Source: Bacteroidaceae bacterium (GTDB taxonomy: Bacteria > Bacteroidota > Bacteroidia > Bacteroidales > Bacteroidaceae). From it: a stretch of 64,000 nucleotides of DNA. Shown here in pieces: positions 7,964-17,956 of the stretch. The DNA lies in contig JAFZKA010000065.1 of NCBI GenBank assembly GCA_017551925.1, positions 1 through 64,000 of the forward strand, read 5' to 3'. Every line of letters begins with the position of its first letter. Position 1 is the first letter of the stretch. Under the pieces are notes generated by a model, which was not told the DNA's origin, did no database searches, and saw nothing but the letters and a program-made list of their open reading frames with translations. Both the position numbers and the translations under genes were made by a program.

Positions 7964-8908
7964 ATGGATAGGTTCAAAAGGGTTGTAAAGCAGGCTGCGC
8001 CAAGGGCGCTCAAGACAATATGGTGGATATTCAAGATAACCACCGTAGTTTCTTTTATCATGTTCCTGCTCAAATATACCGGAATCCTCACTTGGATTGC
8101 GGCTGCAGTGAGTCCTGTATTCCATATTTTCGGACTGCCGGGCGATGCGGCACTGGCCTATGTGAGCGCCTATTTCATAAATATATACTCCGGCATAGCC
8201 GTAATCTCCACTCTTGACCTCACCGTACGCCAGATTACCATTCTGGGCACGATGAACCTGGCGGCACACGCCATGGTGGCTGAGACTGCCATCCAGAAAA
8301 AGACCGGTGCCCCCATTTCCTATGTGATATGTATCCGTACACTTGCATCAATCACCCTGGGAATAATCATGAACCTGGTGCTTCCCGGACGGCCTGTCTT
8401 TAACGCTGAAAACATCAACTTGGCTGAGGTACCTTTCCTTAATATTCAAGGTGAGTTCTGGCCCATGTTCCTGGTATGGCTCAAGGGGCTTGCAAGACTT
8501 ACTGTATGGATGACCACACTCATATTCACTCTCAATATCATACAGCGTGCCTTGTATGAGTATGGTATTATGAATAAGGTATCCAGGTTCTTCAGTCCGC
8601 TCCTTACCGTGTTCGGCCTGCCCCGTGAAACCACGTTCCTTTGGATTGTAGCCAATGTCATCGGACTGTTGTACGGATCGGCTGCAATTATGGATGAGAT
8701 GGAACGGGGTAAAATATCTGAACGCAGCATACTGCTTTTGAATACACACATCGGGATATCTCACAGCAACCTGGAGGACCTTATGCTTTATGCGGCTATG
8801 GGGGGCATGTGGTACTGGATGCTGCTGTTCCGCTGGGCACTGGTCACCATCCTTGTCTGGTCCCTCCGTGCAATTGGGGACAGTCCCCTTTTGCACATTA
8901 AAACGTGA
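7964..8908 (+). CDS. nucleoside recognition (Gate) domain membrane protein
   Basis: A 314-residue integral membrane protein with two Gate-type halves related to SpmA/SpmB and nucleoside transporters: YTGILTWIAAAVSPVFHIFGLPGD in the first and GIMNKVSRFFSPLLTVFGLPRE in the second. About eight membrane helices are visible. The role in Bacteroidales is not established; metabolite transport is inferred. The last dozen codons run into a palindromic repeat (GGGGACAGTCCCC at 8876), so the native C terminus may have been replaced by repeat insertion. Confidence 0.8.
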   Translation: MDRFKRVVKQAAPRALKTIWWIFKITTVVSFIMFLLKYTGILTWIAAAVSPVFHIFGLPGDAALAYVSAYFINIYSGIAVISTLDLTVRQITILGTMNLAAHAMVAETAIQKKTGAPISYVICIRTLASITLGIIMNLVLPGRPVFNAENINLAEVPFLNIQGEFWPMFLVWLKGLARLTVWMTTLIFTLNIIQRALYEYGIMNKVSRFFSPLLTVFGLPRETTFLWIVANVIGLLYGSAAIMDEMERGKISERSILLLNTHIGISHSNLEDLMLYAAMGGMWYWMLLFRWALVTILVWSLRAIGDSPLLHIKT

Positions 8909-8934
8909 CAAAAAGGGACAGTCCCCATTTGCAC
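8876..8934. repeat. REP-like pair of GGGACAGTCCCC palindromes
   Basis: Two copies of a unit read GGGACAGTCCCC followed by T/A, TTTGCAC: at 8877-8896 and 8915-8934. GGGGACAGTCCCC is itself a perfect palindrome about a central A. Similar 'GTCCC-TTTTGC' units recur at 61731 and 61979, so this is a dispersed REP-like family in this genome. No RAYT transposase is present in the window. Confidence 0.7.
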
Positions 8935-8937
8935 GAT

Positions 8938-8972
8938 AAAAAAACTCCGGCTCGTCTGAACCGGAGTTTTTT
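8938..8972. terminator. bidirectional intrinsic terminator
   Basis: AAAACTCCGG and CCGGAGTTTT (8941-8950 and 8961-8970) form a 10-bp stem with a 10-base loop, with T-runs on both strands. It serves the plus-strand membrane gene and the convergent asnS, which ends 6 bases away. Confidence 0.85.
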
Positions 8973-8975
8973 AAT

Positions 8976-10421
8976 TTAGAATTCTGCTGAACGCGGAGTG
9001 CGGGGGAACGGGATCACATCTCTGATGTTCTGCATGCCGGTGACGAACAGGATCAGGCGCTCAAAGCCCAGACCGAAGCCGGCGTGCGGGCATGAACCCC
9101 AGCGGCGGGTATCCAGATACCACCACAAATGAGTCATATCCATCTGACGGCGGTTGATCTCACCCATCAGCCTGTCATAGTCAGCCTCACGTACTGAACC
9201 GCCAATGATCTCACCAATCTGCGGGAACAGCACATCAGTACCCTGCATGGTTGATGCGGGAGCCTTAACGCCATGATAGCCTATTGAACCGCCATCGGCC
9301 GTAGCCTCATTCTGCTTCATGTAGAATGACTTGATGGCCGTAGGATAGTCAGTCATTATAACAGGCTTCTTGAAGTGCTCCTCTACAAGGAAACGCTCAT
9401 GCTCTGAGGCAAGGTCATCGCCCCAGTTGCACGGGAACTCAAACTTCTTACCGTTCTTGATGGCATCCTGAAGAATATCGATACCCTCAGTATATGTAAG
9501 ACGTACAAAGTTCTCCTTGAGTACACCATTCAGACGCTCCAGCAGGGTCTTGTCAATCATGTTGTTCAGGAACTCCAGGTCATCCTGGCAGTGGTCAAGC
9601 GCCCAGCGTACGCAGTATTTGATGAAATCCTCCTCAAGGTCCATAAGTTCCTCCTGATCCAGGAAAGCAATCTCGGGCTCAATCATCCAGAACTCGGCCA
9701 GATGGCGCGGAGTATTGGAATTCTCGGCACGGAATGTAGGACCAAAGGTATAAATGGCACCAAGAGCGGTTGCACCAAGTTCTCCCTCCAACTGACCGGA
9801 AACAGTCAGTGAAGTCTGCTGACCGAAGAAATCATCATCATAGATTATCTTGCCGTCCTTATCTTTCTTAAGGTCATAAAGGTTCTTGGTTGTTACCTGG
9901 AACATGTTGCCGGCACCCTCGCAGTCACTTGCAGTGATAAGCGGAGTGTGGAAATAGTAGAATCCATGCTCATGAAAATAGGTATGGATTGCCATTGCCA
10001 TATTGTGACGTATGCGCATCACGGCACCGAAAGTATTGGTACGCAGACGCATATGGGCATGCTGACGCATGTACTCGAATGACTGACCCTTTTTCTGCAT
10101 AGGATAGTCATCACCGCAAAGGCCCAGCACCTCAATCTCAGATGCCTGAACCTCAACAGCCTGACCTGAGCCGATGCTCTCAACCATGATACCCTTTACG
10201 CTGAGGCAGGCACCGGTGGTGATCTGTTTCATCAGTTCATCACTGAACTTTTCAAGGTCAGCCACAATCTGAACATTCTTGATTGTCGAGCCGTCATTAA
10301 GGGCAATGAAACTTACGCTTTTGCTACCGCGCTTGGTTCTGACCCAACCCTTGACGACAACCTCCTGCCCGAAATCGGTACGCTTAAGAAGGTCGGCAAT
10401 CCTTGTTCTTTTAATATCCAT
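8976..10421 (-). CDS. asnS: asparaginyl-tRNA synthetase
   Basis: A 481-residue class IIb aminoacyl-tRNA synthetase. The N-terminal OB-fold anticodon-binding domain (about residues 15-105, [20 protein letters not shown]) is followed by the catalytic core with motif 2 ([20 protein letters not shown]) and motif 3 ([15 protein letters not shown]). The [11 protein letters not shown] end is typical of AsnRS. It charges tRNA-Asn with asparagine using ATP in the cytoplasm. The gene lies 23 bases downstream of the pseudouridine synthase and may share its transcript. Confidence 0.97.
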   Translation of the reverse strand: MDIKRTRIADLLKRTDFGQEVVVKGWVRTKRGSKSVSFIALNDGSTIKNVQIVADLEKFSDELMKQITTGACLSVKGIMVESIGSGQAVEVQASEIEVLGLCGDDYPMQKKGQSFEYMRQHAHMRLRTNTFGAVMRIRHNMAMAIHTYFHEHGFYYFHTPLITASDCEGAGNMFQVTTKNLYDLKKDKDGKIIYDDDFFGQQTSLTVSGQLEGELGATALGAIYTFGPTFRAENSNTPRHLAEFWMIEPEIAFLDQEELMDLEEDFIKYCVRWALDHCQDDLEFLNNMIDKTLLERLNGVLKENFVRLTYTEGIDILQDAIKNGKKFEFPCNWGDDLASEHERFLVEEHFKKPVIMTDYPTAIKSFYMKQNEATADGGSIGYHGVKAPASTMQGTDVLFPQIGEIIGGSVREADYDRLMGEINRRQMDMTHLWWYLDTRRWGSCPHAGFGLGFERLILFVTGMQNIRDVIPFPRTPRSAEF

Positions 10422-10444
10422 CGTTTTAGTTTTTTCCTGATTAA

Positions 10445-11824
10445 TTATTCGTAAGCACCCATACGGAGCATGTTGACCTCCTTCTCGGTGAGGAAACGCC
10501 AGTCACCGCGACGCAGACGCTTCTTGGTAAGACCTGCAAACTGTACGCGGTCAAGTTTGGTTACGCGGTAACCCAGAGCATCGAACATACGGCGTACCAC
10601 ACGGTTGCGGCCTGAATGAATCTCAATGCCCACCTGGGTCTTGTCATCGTTAACGTAGCTCACCTCATCGGCACGTACGATATCGCCGTCCTCTTCACCG
10701 ATGTTGACACCGTCAAGAAGTTTCTGCATATCCTCAGCACTTACAGCGCGGTCCAGACGTGCATGATAAATCTTTTTCTTGAGGAAACGGGGGTGTGTGA
10801 GGCGGCTTGCCATCTCACCGTCATTGGTAAGAAGCAGCACACCTGTAGTGTTGCGGTCCAGACGGCCTACGGGATATACGCGCTCCTTGCAGGCACCCTT
10901 GATATAATCCATAACGGTCTTGCGCTCCTGAGGATCATCAACAGTAGTAACGCAATCCTTGGGCTTGTTGAGAAGAATATATATCTTTCTCTCGATGCTT
11001 ACCAACTGATCGTGGAACAGCACGTTGTCACCACGATGAACCTTGGTACCGAGTTCGGTAACGGTCTGGCCGTTAACCTTGACAACACCGGCCTGGATGA
11101 ACTCATCGGCCTCACGACGTGAACATACACCGGCATTTGCCAGGTACTTGTTCAAACGTATCTCCTCCTCAGGATCATGAATTACATCCTGATACTCTAT
11201 GCGCTTGCGATTGTCCTGACGCTTCTGCATGGGCTTGCGGAAACCGCCCTGCTGGCCGTAACCGCCCTGACGCTGACCGTAACCGCCCTGACGCTGACCA
11301 TAGCCGCCCTGACGCTGACCATAGCCGCCCTGACGCTGGCCATAGCCGCCTTGGCGCTGATAACCCTGACGCTGATAGCCGCCTTCCTGCTGCTCACCGC
11401 CCTGGCCCTGTACGCGCTCCCTGTAGAAACGGGGCTGACCCTCCTCGCCGTTGTTGTACTGGCGGGGCTGGCCATAACGCTGCTGTCCGTAGCCAGGACG
11501 ATTATTATTGTAACCACGGTTCTGGTAGCCGCCCTGACGGTTCTGACCATAACCCTGCTGATCTCCATAGTTCTGTCCATTCTGACGACGCGGACGGTCC
11601 TGACCGTAGCCCTGATCACCATCCTGACGTTGTGGACGCTCTACTCTTGAATACTGGGGACGATTGTTGTACTCAACCCTTACAAAACGGGGTCTTCCTT
11701 CACGACGGTTAGTACTCTGGTTGTTCTCATCGGAGTTTCCACTGAACCTGTTAAAGCTGTTCTCCTGTTCTTCCTGATTCCCGCTCTCGTCGTAGAATCT
11801 GTTTCCATTCTCTGTTTCCATCAT
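10445..11824 (-). CDS. rRNA pseudouridine synthase with Gly/Gln/Arg-rich disordered N terminus
   Basis: A 459-residue protein. Residues about 225-285 form an S4 RNA-binding domain ([20 protein letters not shown]). Residues 290-440 form an RsuA/RluB-type catalytic domain with the nucleophile motif [20 protein letters not shown] and the conserved [15 protein letters not shown]. It should isomerise uridine in 23S or 16S rRNA. The first 220 residues are disordered: Asn/Arg/Gln-rich, then tandem QRQGGYG repeats. This RGG-like tail probably binds RNA or drives condensation (inference). It lies between purB (upstream) and asnS (downstream). Confidence 0.9.
   Translation of the reverse strand: MMETENGNRFYDESGNQEEQENSFNRFSGNSDENNQSTNRREGRPRFVRVEYNNRPQYSRVERPQRQDGDQGYGQDRPRRQNGQNYGDQQGYGQNRQGGYQNRGYNNNRPGYGQQRYGQPRQYNNGEEGQPRFYRERVQGQGGEQQEGGYQRQGYQRQGGYGQRQGGYGQRQGGYGQRQGGYGQRQGGYGQQGGFRKPMQKRQDNRKRIEYQDVIHDPEEEIRLNKYLANAGVCSRREADEFIQAGVVKVNGQTVTELGTKVHRGDNVLFHDQLVSIERKIYILLNKPKDCVTTVDDPQERKTVMDYIKGACKERVYPVGRLDRNTTGVLLLTNDGEMASRLTHPRFLKKKIYHARLDRAVSAEDMQKLLDGVNIGEEDGDIVRADEVSYVNDDKTQVGIEIHSGRNRVVRRMFDALGYRVTKLDRVQFAGLTKKRLRRGDWRFLTEKEVNMLRMGAYE
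11262..11345 (-). repeat. 21-bp in-frame tandem repeat (QRQGGYG units)
   Basis: Four consecutive 21-bp units at 11262, 11283, 11304 and 11325 differ by only one or two bases, and degenerate units flank them (11244 and 11346). Each encodes seven residues, so copy-number change keeps the reading frame. The near identity of the units suggests recent expansion by slippage or recombination. Confidence 0.9.
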
Positions 11825-11890
11825 AATTGTAAATTTTTAATAAATAGAAGCCATCACGGCTTCATCTGATTTAGATTTTTGTTAGTGACT

Positions 11891-13237
11891 TTATACGCCA
11901 AAATAATTGCCAGGCGCTATGGCTTTAAGTTCTCGTTTTATATTATCGTTAACATTAAGACTATCAATAAATTCGCTGATTGACTCCTTGGTTACCTGAC
12001 TATTGGTACGCGTCAAGGCCTTAAGTGCCTCATACGGATGCGGATAACCCTCGCGGCGCAGAATGGTCTGAATGGCCTCGGCCACTACGCTCCAGCATCC
12101 GTCCAGGTCAGCGGCAATCTTCTGCTCGTTGATGAGCAGTTTGCCCAAACCCTTGAGTGAACTGGCTATTGCTATCATCTGATGTCCGAAAGGAACACCG
12201 ATATTACGTATTACGGTTGAGTCTGTCAGGTCACGCTGCAAACGTGATACCGGCAATTTGCGTGCCAAGTGTTCCAGAATGGCGTTTGCCATACCCAGGT
12301 TACCCTCGGCATTCTCAAAATCTATGGGATTGACCTTGTGAGGCATGGCGCTTGAGCCCACCTCGCCGGCCTTGATCTGCTGCTTGAAGTACTCCATTGA
12401 TATGTACTGCCAGAAATCACGGTTCATATCAATCTGGATGGTGTTCATGCGCTTCATGGCATCAAACAGCGCTGCCAGATTGTCATAGTTTGAAATCTGG
12501 GTTGTATATTCCTCACGCTTCAGGCCCAGTTTCTCACTCAGGAACCTGGCGCCGAATGCCTTCCAGTCAATATCGGGATAAGCAACGTGATGTGCGTTGA
12601 AATTACCTGTGGCACCACCGAACTTGGCTGACATGGGCACAGCCTTGAGTTGGGCAAGTTGCTCACGCAGACGGTATGCAAAAACCTCAATCTCCTTGCC
12701 AAGACGTGTGGGTGAAGCGGGCTGTCCGTGGGTGCGTGCCAACATGGGAACATCTTTCCAACGCTGGGCATACTCCTCAAGTTTGTCAATAAGAGACTGA
12801 ATGGCAGGATAATATACGTTCTCAAGAGCCTCACGGATAGAAAGAGGCACTGATGTGTTGTTTATGTCCTGTGATGTGAGACCGAAGTGTATGAACTCCT
12901 TGTAGGGAACAAGTTCCGGTACCAGGTCAAACTTTTCTTTCAGGAAATACTCAACCGCCTTGACGTCGTGGTTGGTAACCTTTTCAATATCCTTTATGTG
13001 AGCGGCATCCTCTTCATTGAAATTCTGCCATATAAGGCGCAGGCCGTCCAATGAGGCACGCGATACACCTGCCAACTGCGGAAGCTGGAATTCACAGAGA
13101 GCCGTAAAGTATTCAATTTCAACTCTTACCCTGTAACGGATAAGTGCAAACTCTGAAAAATAAGATGCAAGTTCCTGTGTCTTGCCACGGTACCGCCCGT
13201 CAATTGGGGATACAGCTGTCAATTCGTCTAATTTCAC
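11891..13237 (-). CDS. purB: adenylosuccinate lyase
   Basis: A 448-residue enzyme of the fumarase/aspartase superfamily. The signature loop is seen as GSSAMPHKVNPIDFENAEGN. The active-site His segment TSQDINN and the TARTHGQPASPTRLGKE region are also present. It cleaves SAICAR and adenylosuccinate, releasing fumarate, in steps 8 and 12 of purine synthesis. It is the first gene of a leftward group purB - pseudouridine synthase - asnS, with 66 bases to the next gene. Confidence 0.97.
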   Translation of the reverse strand: MKLDELTAVSPIDGRYRGKTQELASYFSEFALIRYRVRVEIEYFTALCEFQLPQLAGVSRASLDGLRLIWQNFNEEDAAHIKDIEKVTNHDVKAVEYFLKEKFDLVPELVPYKEFIHFGLTSQDINNTSVPLSIREALENVYYPAIQSLIDKLEEYAQRWKDVPMLARTHGQPASPTRLGKEIEVFAYRLREQLAQLKAVPMSAKFGGATGNFNAHHVAYPDIDWKAFGARFLSEKLGLKREEYTTQISNYDNLAALFDAMKRMNTIQIDMNRDFWQYISMEYFKQQIKAGEVGSSAMPHKVNPIDFENAEGNLGMANAILEHLARKLPVSRLQRDLTDSTVIRNIGVPFGHQMIAIASSLKGLGKLLINEQKIAADLDGCWSVVAEAIQTILRREGYPHPYEALKALTRTNSQVTKESISEFIDSLNVNDNIKRELKAIAPGNYFGV

Positions 13238-13302
13238 TTTAAAAAATCAACTTTACCACGTTTTTTCAATATCACACACGTAACTGCTTCGCAGCATCGC
13301 TG

Positions 13303-13330
13303 CAAAATTAATAAGAAATTCATATTTTTG
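13303..13330. promoter_or_regulatory. divergent -7 elements for purB and the MFS gene
   Basis: TAATTTTG on the minus strand (13310-13303) and TATTTTTG on the plus strand (13323-13330) both match TAnnTTTG and lie back to back between purB (ATG 13237) and the MFS gene (ATG 13360). No convincing -33 boxes were found at the expected spacing, so this call rests on the -7 elements alone. Confidence 0.45.
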
Positions 13331-13359
13331 CGCATTATGAAATAACAAAAAAATAAAAT

Positions 13360-14724
13360 ATGGACACTATAAGCAAGAAATTGAGCGAAAGTAAAGGCGC
13401 CCGCTGGACAGCGATGATTATCGTTTCACTGACCATGATGTTCGGATATTTCTTTACTGATGTCATGGCACCTCTTGAAGAGATGCTCACCAGATCACAA
13501 GCCACCGGAGGTTTGGGGTGGAGCAGTGAAGAGTACGGATTCTTTTCAGGTGCTTACGGGTTTTTCAATGTTTTCCTGCTTTTACTGTTCTTTGGAGGCA
13601 TTATTCTGGACAAATTCGGAATACGGATTACAGGAATACTCAGCACAGTCCTTATGTTTGCCGGAGCACTCATCAAATACTGGGCTGTAAAGAACAGTTT
13701 TGAGGGTACAATGACACTTCCGCTTGGAATAGGCACATACAGCATGCAGGTAATTTGGGCATGCGTAGGGTTCGCCACGTTTGGCGTAGGTTGTGAAATA
13801 GCCGGTATCACCGCCAGCAAAATCATAGTGAAATGGTTTACCGGACATGAACTGGCTCTGGCCATGGGTCTGCAGGTGGCTCTCTCCCGCGTAGGCACCG
13901 CTGCCGCACTGTCGGTTGCACTCCCGTTTGCGCAGCGTTTTGGAGGCATCTCCGCATCGGTAGGTCTTGGCGCCGTCATGCTCTGCATAGGCATGATCAG
14001 TTTTCTGGTTTACTGCGTAATGGACAAGAAAGAGGATGAATCTGTTGCCACTGTCCAGACTGAACCCGAAGAAGGATTCCACTTTTCAGACCTCAAGATA
14101 CTGTTTACCAGCAAGGGATTCTGGCTCATCACGCTATTGTGCCTTATGTTCTATGCCGGAGTGTTCCCGTTCCTCAAGTTTGCAACCAAACTGATGATAA
14201 CAAAATATGGTGTAAGCGACAGCCTGGCCGGCCTCATCCCTGCCATGCTGCCATTCGGAACAATCATTCTGACCCCGTTGTTCGGAGGCCTTTATGACAA
14301 ACGCGGTAAAGGAGCCACGCTCATGATAATCGGCTCGATACTGCTCACGCTTGTACACATCATATTTGCCGTTCCGTTAAACAACTGGATGATAGCCATA
14401 GCCGATATGCTCATTCTTGGAATTTCATTCGGACTGGTTCCCGCCGCCATGTGGCCGTCTGTGCCCAAGATCATACCCATGAAACTGCTTGGCACGGCAT
14501 ACGCCATGATATTCTACATCCAGAACATAGGTCTTTCACTTGTACCTATTCTCATTGGTAAGATCAATCAGGCCAATACCGATGCCGCCGGCATCATAAA
14601 CTACACCGAATCAATGTATTGCTTTACACTGTTCGGAATCATTGCGGTTCTTCTTTCATTCTGGCTCAAGGCTGTTGACAAAAAGGCCGGTTACGGGCTT
14701 GAAGAACCAAACATAAAAGAATAA
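13360..14724 (+). CDS. major facilitator superfamily transporter
   Basis: A 454-residue MFS permease with about 12 membrane helices. The segment after helix 2 (GGIILDKFGIR) matches the MFS loop motif, and LFGGLYDKRGKG repeats it in the second half. The N terminus carries MFGYFFTDVMAPLEEML. The substrate cannot be read from the sequence; organic anion transport is possible. It is 9 bases upstream of a sodium-dependent transporter gene and probably co-transcribed with it. Confidence 0.85.
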   Translation: MDTISKKLSESKGARWTAMIIVSLTMMFGYFFTDVMAPLEEMLTRSQATGGLGWSSEEYGFFSGAYGFFNVFLLLLFFGGIILDKFGIRITGILSTVLMFAGALIKYWAVKNSFEGTMTLPLGIGTYSMQVIWACVGFATFGVGCEIAGITASKIIVKWFTGHELALAMGLQVALSRVGTAAALSVALPFAQRFGGISASVGLGAVMLCIGMISFLVYCVMDKKEDESVATVQTEPEEGFHFSDLKILFTSKGFWLITLLCLMFYAGVFPFLKFATKLMITKYGVSDSLAGLIPAMLPFGTIILTPLFGGLYDKRGKGATLMIIGSILLTLVHIIFAVPLNNWMIAIADMLILGISFGLVPAAMWPSVPKIIPMKLLGTAYAMIFYIQNIGLSLVPILIGKINQANTDAAGIINYTESMYCFTLFGIIAVLLSFWLKAVDKKAGYGLEEPNIKE

Positions 14725-14733
14725 CCTGTACAA

Positions 14734-16107
14734 ATGGGAAAAATGGAAATACGGAAAGAGCGTTTTGACAGCAGATTCGGAATGATAATGGCCATGGCAG
14801 GATCTGCCGTAGGCTTGGGTAATTTGTGGCGATTCCCGTTCCTTGCCGCCCAGAACGGCGGCGGAGCCTTTATTTTTGTTTACCTGGTATTGCTGCTTAC
14901 AATTTGCCTGCCGGTACTTATGACCGAGATCACATTGGGACGCAAATGCCGTACCAACGTAACGCGCGTATATGACAACCTGGGTGCTCCGCGCTGGCGC
15001 TGGGCCGGATTCATAACGCTGCTTACCCCGATTGTTATTATGGCATTCTATACCGTTGTGGGAGGCTGGTCTGTCAAATATCTGATTCAGGCATGCACTT
15101 TCAGTTTTACCAGTCCCGGGGCAGACTATTCAGGCGCATTCGGCGGATTCATCAGTTCCACATGGGAGCCTCTGATATATACCGGAATATTTCTCTTTGT
15201 AACCGCAATTGCCAACTTTGGAGGCGTAAGAAACGGCATAGAACGTTTCTCCAAACCCATGATGACGATACTCTCCATAACCATCATCCTGGTTGCAATA
15301 CGTTCCCTCACACTGCCCGGAGCATCACAAGGCACAAAGTATCTGCTCATTCCTGATTTCAGCAAAATTGACGGCAAGGTGCTGATCACAGCACTCGGAC
15401 AGGCATTCATGTCTTTGAGCATAGGTATCGGCATACTGCTCACATACGGTTCATATGTCAAGACAAAAGAGGATATTGTAATGACATCGGTCTCAACCGG
15501 CCTTATTGATACGCTGTTTGCAATCATTGCCGGCCTTGCAATCATTCCCGCCGTCTATGCCATAGCCTATATGAACGGTACAGAGCCTGCAATAAACGCA
15601 GGTCCGGGTCTGGTATTCATAACTCTGCCCGGAGTATTCGCATCCATGCCGGGCGGCAGCATTATTGCCATTCTTTTCTTTCTCTCACTGCTTTTGGCCG
15701 CTGTTACATCGGCCATATCAATGCTTGAGGTTATTGTGGCCTATTTCATTGAGGAGTGGCATTTGACACGTCGCAAGGCGGTCTCAGTCAGTATGTTGAT
15801 AATAATCCTGTTAGGCTGCATCTGTTCCCTGTCACAAGGCACGCTCTCCGGCATCACGCTGGCAGGCATGAACATATTTGATTTCTTTGATGTCATTTCA
15901 TCCGATGTCCTGATAACCGTGGGCAGCCTTATCATGGTGCTCTTTGCGGGCTGGCGCGTCAGGAAAGCTGATTTTCTGGATGAGTTGAGTGGGCACGGCA
16001 CCTCTCGCGTTCCAGCATGGGTGCTGCGCTACGTCTATTTCATGGTCCGCTGGATTGCCCCCGTAATCATCATCGTGATCATGCTCAGTAATCTACTGAT
16101 GCAGTAA
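14734..16107 (+). CDS. sodium-dependent transporter, NSS/SNF family
   Basis: A 457-residue membrane protein of the neurotransmitter:sodium symporter family (LeuT fold). The family hallmark AMAGSAVGLGNLWRFPFLAA (with NGGGAF just after) lies at residues 16-43 and forms the substrate and Na+ sites in helix 1. About 11-12 helices follow. Bacterial members usually import amino acids with Na+. A start at 14734 or the ATG at 14743 (MEIRKERF) is possible. It ends at the edge of a large stem-loop shared with the convergent peptide transporter. Confidence 0.9.
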   Translation: MGKMEIRKERFDSRFGMIMAMAGSAVGLGNLWRFPFLAAQNGGGAFIFVYLVLLLTICLPVLMTEITLGRKCRTNVTRVYDNLGAPRWRWAGFITLLTPIVIMAFYTVVGGWSVKYLIQACTFSFTSPGADYSGAFGGFISSTWEPLIYTGIFLFVTAIANFGGVRNGIERFSKPMMTILSITIILVAIRSLTLPGASQGTKYLLIPDFSKIDGKVLITALGQAFMSLSIGIGILLTYGSYVKTKEDIVMTSVSTGLIDTLFAIIAGLAIIPAVYAIAYMNGTEPAINAGPGLVFITLPGVFASMPGGSIIAILFFLSLLLAAVTSAISMLEVIVAYFIEEWHLTRRKAVSVSMLIIILLGCICSLSQGTLSGITLAGMNIFDFFDVISSDVLITVGSLIMVLFAGWRVRKADFLDELSGHGTSRVPAWVLRYVYFMVRWIAPVIIIVIMLSNLLMQ

Positions 16108-16285
16108 ACTTAAGGAGGTGTAGTCTCTGGAACCATCGACGCCCATGTCGTGCGAACCGACGCACGAAGAGAGAGCAGAGTAAACTTGCTTACTCTGCCG
16201 AACAAGAAGGAGGAAAGGAACGGAGTTCCTAATGGGAGGGGTAGCGCTTTAGCGCGTAGTTCAAGAGATTATACCTCCTTAAGTT
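16107..16285. repeat. giant stem-loop element filling a convergent intergenic space
   Basis: The two ends (16107-16133 and 16259-16285) are inverted repeats matching at 24 of 27 positions; as RNA two of the three differences would be G-U pairs. Inside are four further hairpins: TCGTGCG/CGCACGA (16148-16167), GCAGAGTAA/TTACTCTGC (16175-16198), AGGAAC/GTTCCT (16216-16230) and GCGC/GCGC (16244-16255). The element occupies the whole space between two stop codons. It could be a two-way terminator, a structured RNA or a small non-autonomous mobile repeat. I do not recognise it. Confidence 0.75.
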
Positions 16286-17866
16286 CTATTCTTTAGTAGC
16301 GGATTCCAGTTTCTTGCGGAGCGCAAACATGATGACACCTGCTATGACGCAAAGTGCGATAATGATAGCCCAGTTAGTCATCAAAGAAACCTTGTTCCAG
16401 AGAGCTGACGGAATGCGGCTCAAGTAGTTGCCGATAGCCGTTGAAGCAAACCATCCGCCCATCATCAGACCCTTGTATTTGGGAGGAGCAACCTTACTTA
16501 CAAAACTGATACCCATGGGACTGAGCAGAAGTTCAGCCACAGTCAGCGTAAAGTAGGTCCCTATGAGCCAGTTGGGATCAAGAATATTCTGAGTCCGGTT
16601 ACCCAGATCCATAGGCGATATCAGATTGGTTGATGCCACCGTGATAACTGCAAAACCCACACCGGCCAGAAGCATACCCAGACCTATCTTGACAGGAGCA
16701 GAAGGCTCCTTACCCTTCTTGCCAAGAGCGCCGAACACAGCGACTGACACCGGAGTCAGAGCAACCACAAAGAACGGATTGAACTGCTGGAAATCAGATG
16801 TAACCGCATTGAATGATGCAGGCATCTGGAGATAGAAAGCAATAGCACCCGCCCAAAGGACAAGAGTAGCAACAGTTGCAATGACACGCGCCTTACGGGT
16901 ATCGCTCTGGAAAATGGCGAACAGGGTATATACCGATACTCCGATAAGGGCCAGAGACCAGATATTGAACCACATGCGGTTAATACCGGTAATACCGTTG
17001 AGTTGGGTATATTTATCAGCAAAGAATGTCAGGGCAGAACCGTTCTGATGGAAAGCCATCCAGAAGAATATTACAACAGCGAACACAAGCAAAAGAGCCA
17101 CAATACGATCCTTTGTCTGTTTGGGCGTAAGATCCTGAACCTTGACATCCTGGGCTTTAGCCTGCTTGACATTGACATCGGCATACTTGAACCACGGGCG
17201 GCATACCAGATATACTATGTAAGAGAGCAGATGCGCTGCACAGGCTGCATAGAAGCACAAGCGGTAGCCGTTTGAAAGCGACTCCAGATATGCAACAGAC
17301 TGTGCTCCGTACTCAATGGCGGCGCTGTCAATCGGCACAAAATGGAAACCTGCGCTCTCAATGAACGGATTGTAGAGAGCCTTAGCCATAGCGGGAGCAA
17401 ACATCGCACCTATGTTGATGGCCATATAAAACAGGCTGAATGCCGAATCACGCTTATCAGAAAGTTTCGGGTCATCATAGAGATTGCCCACCAGCACCTG
17501 CAGATTACCCTTGAACAATCCTGTTCCTATCGCAATAAGTCCAAGGCTGACAAACATTGCCCATTTGTCGGCATCAATGCTGACCATCGGAACTGAAAGG
17601 ACCAGATAGCCCAGAATCATTATTATTGAACCTATGGATACGCATTTTCCGTAACCTATCTTGTCGGCCACGATACCGCCAAGCAGAGGCATGAAATATA
17701 CTCCTGCCAGGAAAACGGCATACACCTGCCCGGCCACATTCTCATCCCATCCGAACTTGGATTTCATATAAAGTGTAAAGATGGCTAACATTGTGTAGTA
17801 GCCGAAACGCTCGCCTGCGTTTGAAAAAGCCAATGCAAAAAGGCCTTTAGGCTGTCCCTTGAACAT
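16286..17866 (-). CDS. POT family proton-dependent oligopeptide transporter
   Basis: A 526-residue MFS-type membrane protein of the POT/PTR family. The N-terminal ERFGYYTMLAIFTLY contains the ExxERFxYY-like signature of proton-coupled di/tripeptide importers, and GGIVADKIGYGKCVSIG is the loop after helix 2. About 14 helices are visible, as in DtpT-type proteins. It should import small peptides with H+. It is transcribed toward, and ends at, the large stem-loop at 16107-16285. Confidence 0.93.
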   Translation of the reverse strand: MFKGQPKGLFALAFSNAGERFGYYTMLAIFTLYMKSKFGWDENVAGQVYAVFLAGVYFMPLLGGIVADKIGYGKCVSIGSIIMILGYLVLSVPMVSIDADKWAMFVSLGLIAIGTGLFKGNLQVLVGNLYDDPKLSDKRDSAFSLFYMAINIGAMFAPAMAKALYNPFIESAGFHFVPIDSAAIEYGAQSVAYLESLSNGYRLCFYAACAAHLLSYIVYLVCRPWFKYADVNVKQAKAQDVKVQDLTPKQTKDRIVALLLVFAVVIFFWMAFHQNGSALTFFADKYTQLNGITGINRMWFNIWSLALIGVSVYTLFAIFQSDTRKARVIATVATLVLWAGAIAFYLQMPASFNAVTSDFQQFNPFFVVALTPVSVAVFGALGKKGKEPSAPVKIGLGMLLAGVGFAVITVASTNLISPMDLGNRTQNILDPNWLIGTYFTLTVAELLLSPMGISFVSKVAPPKYKGLMMGGWFASTAIGNYLSRIPSALWNKVSLMTNWAIIIALCVIAGVIMFALRKKLESATKE

Positions 17867-17909
17867 ATTAAGATTTGATTAGTTATAAAAATATAGGTTT
17901 TATGAACCC

Positions 17910-17917
17910 CAAAATTA
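17910..17917 (-). promoter_or_regulatory. -7 element of the POT transporter gene
   Basis: CAAAATTA on the plus strand reads TAATTTTG on the minus strand, 43 bases ahead of the ATG at 17866. No -33 box was convincing. Confidence 0.4.
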
Positions 17918-17956
17918 AAGAATTCTATAATAAGTTTTCCAACATTGTAAGTTTTT

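Noticed and set aside
11119-11712. Long plus-strand frames opposite the pseudouridine synthase repeats
   Set aside because: They are shadows of the GC-rich repeat; Asp/Pro/Arg or Leu/Thr monotony and no homologous features.
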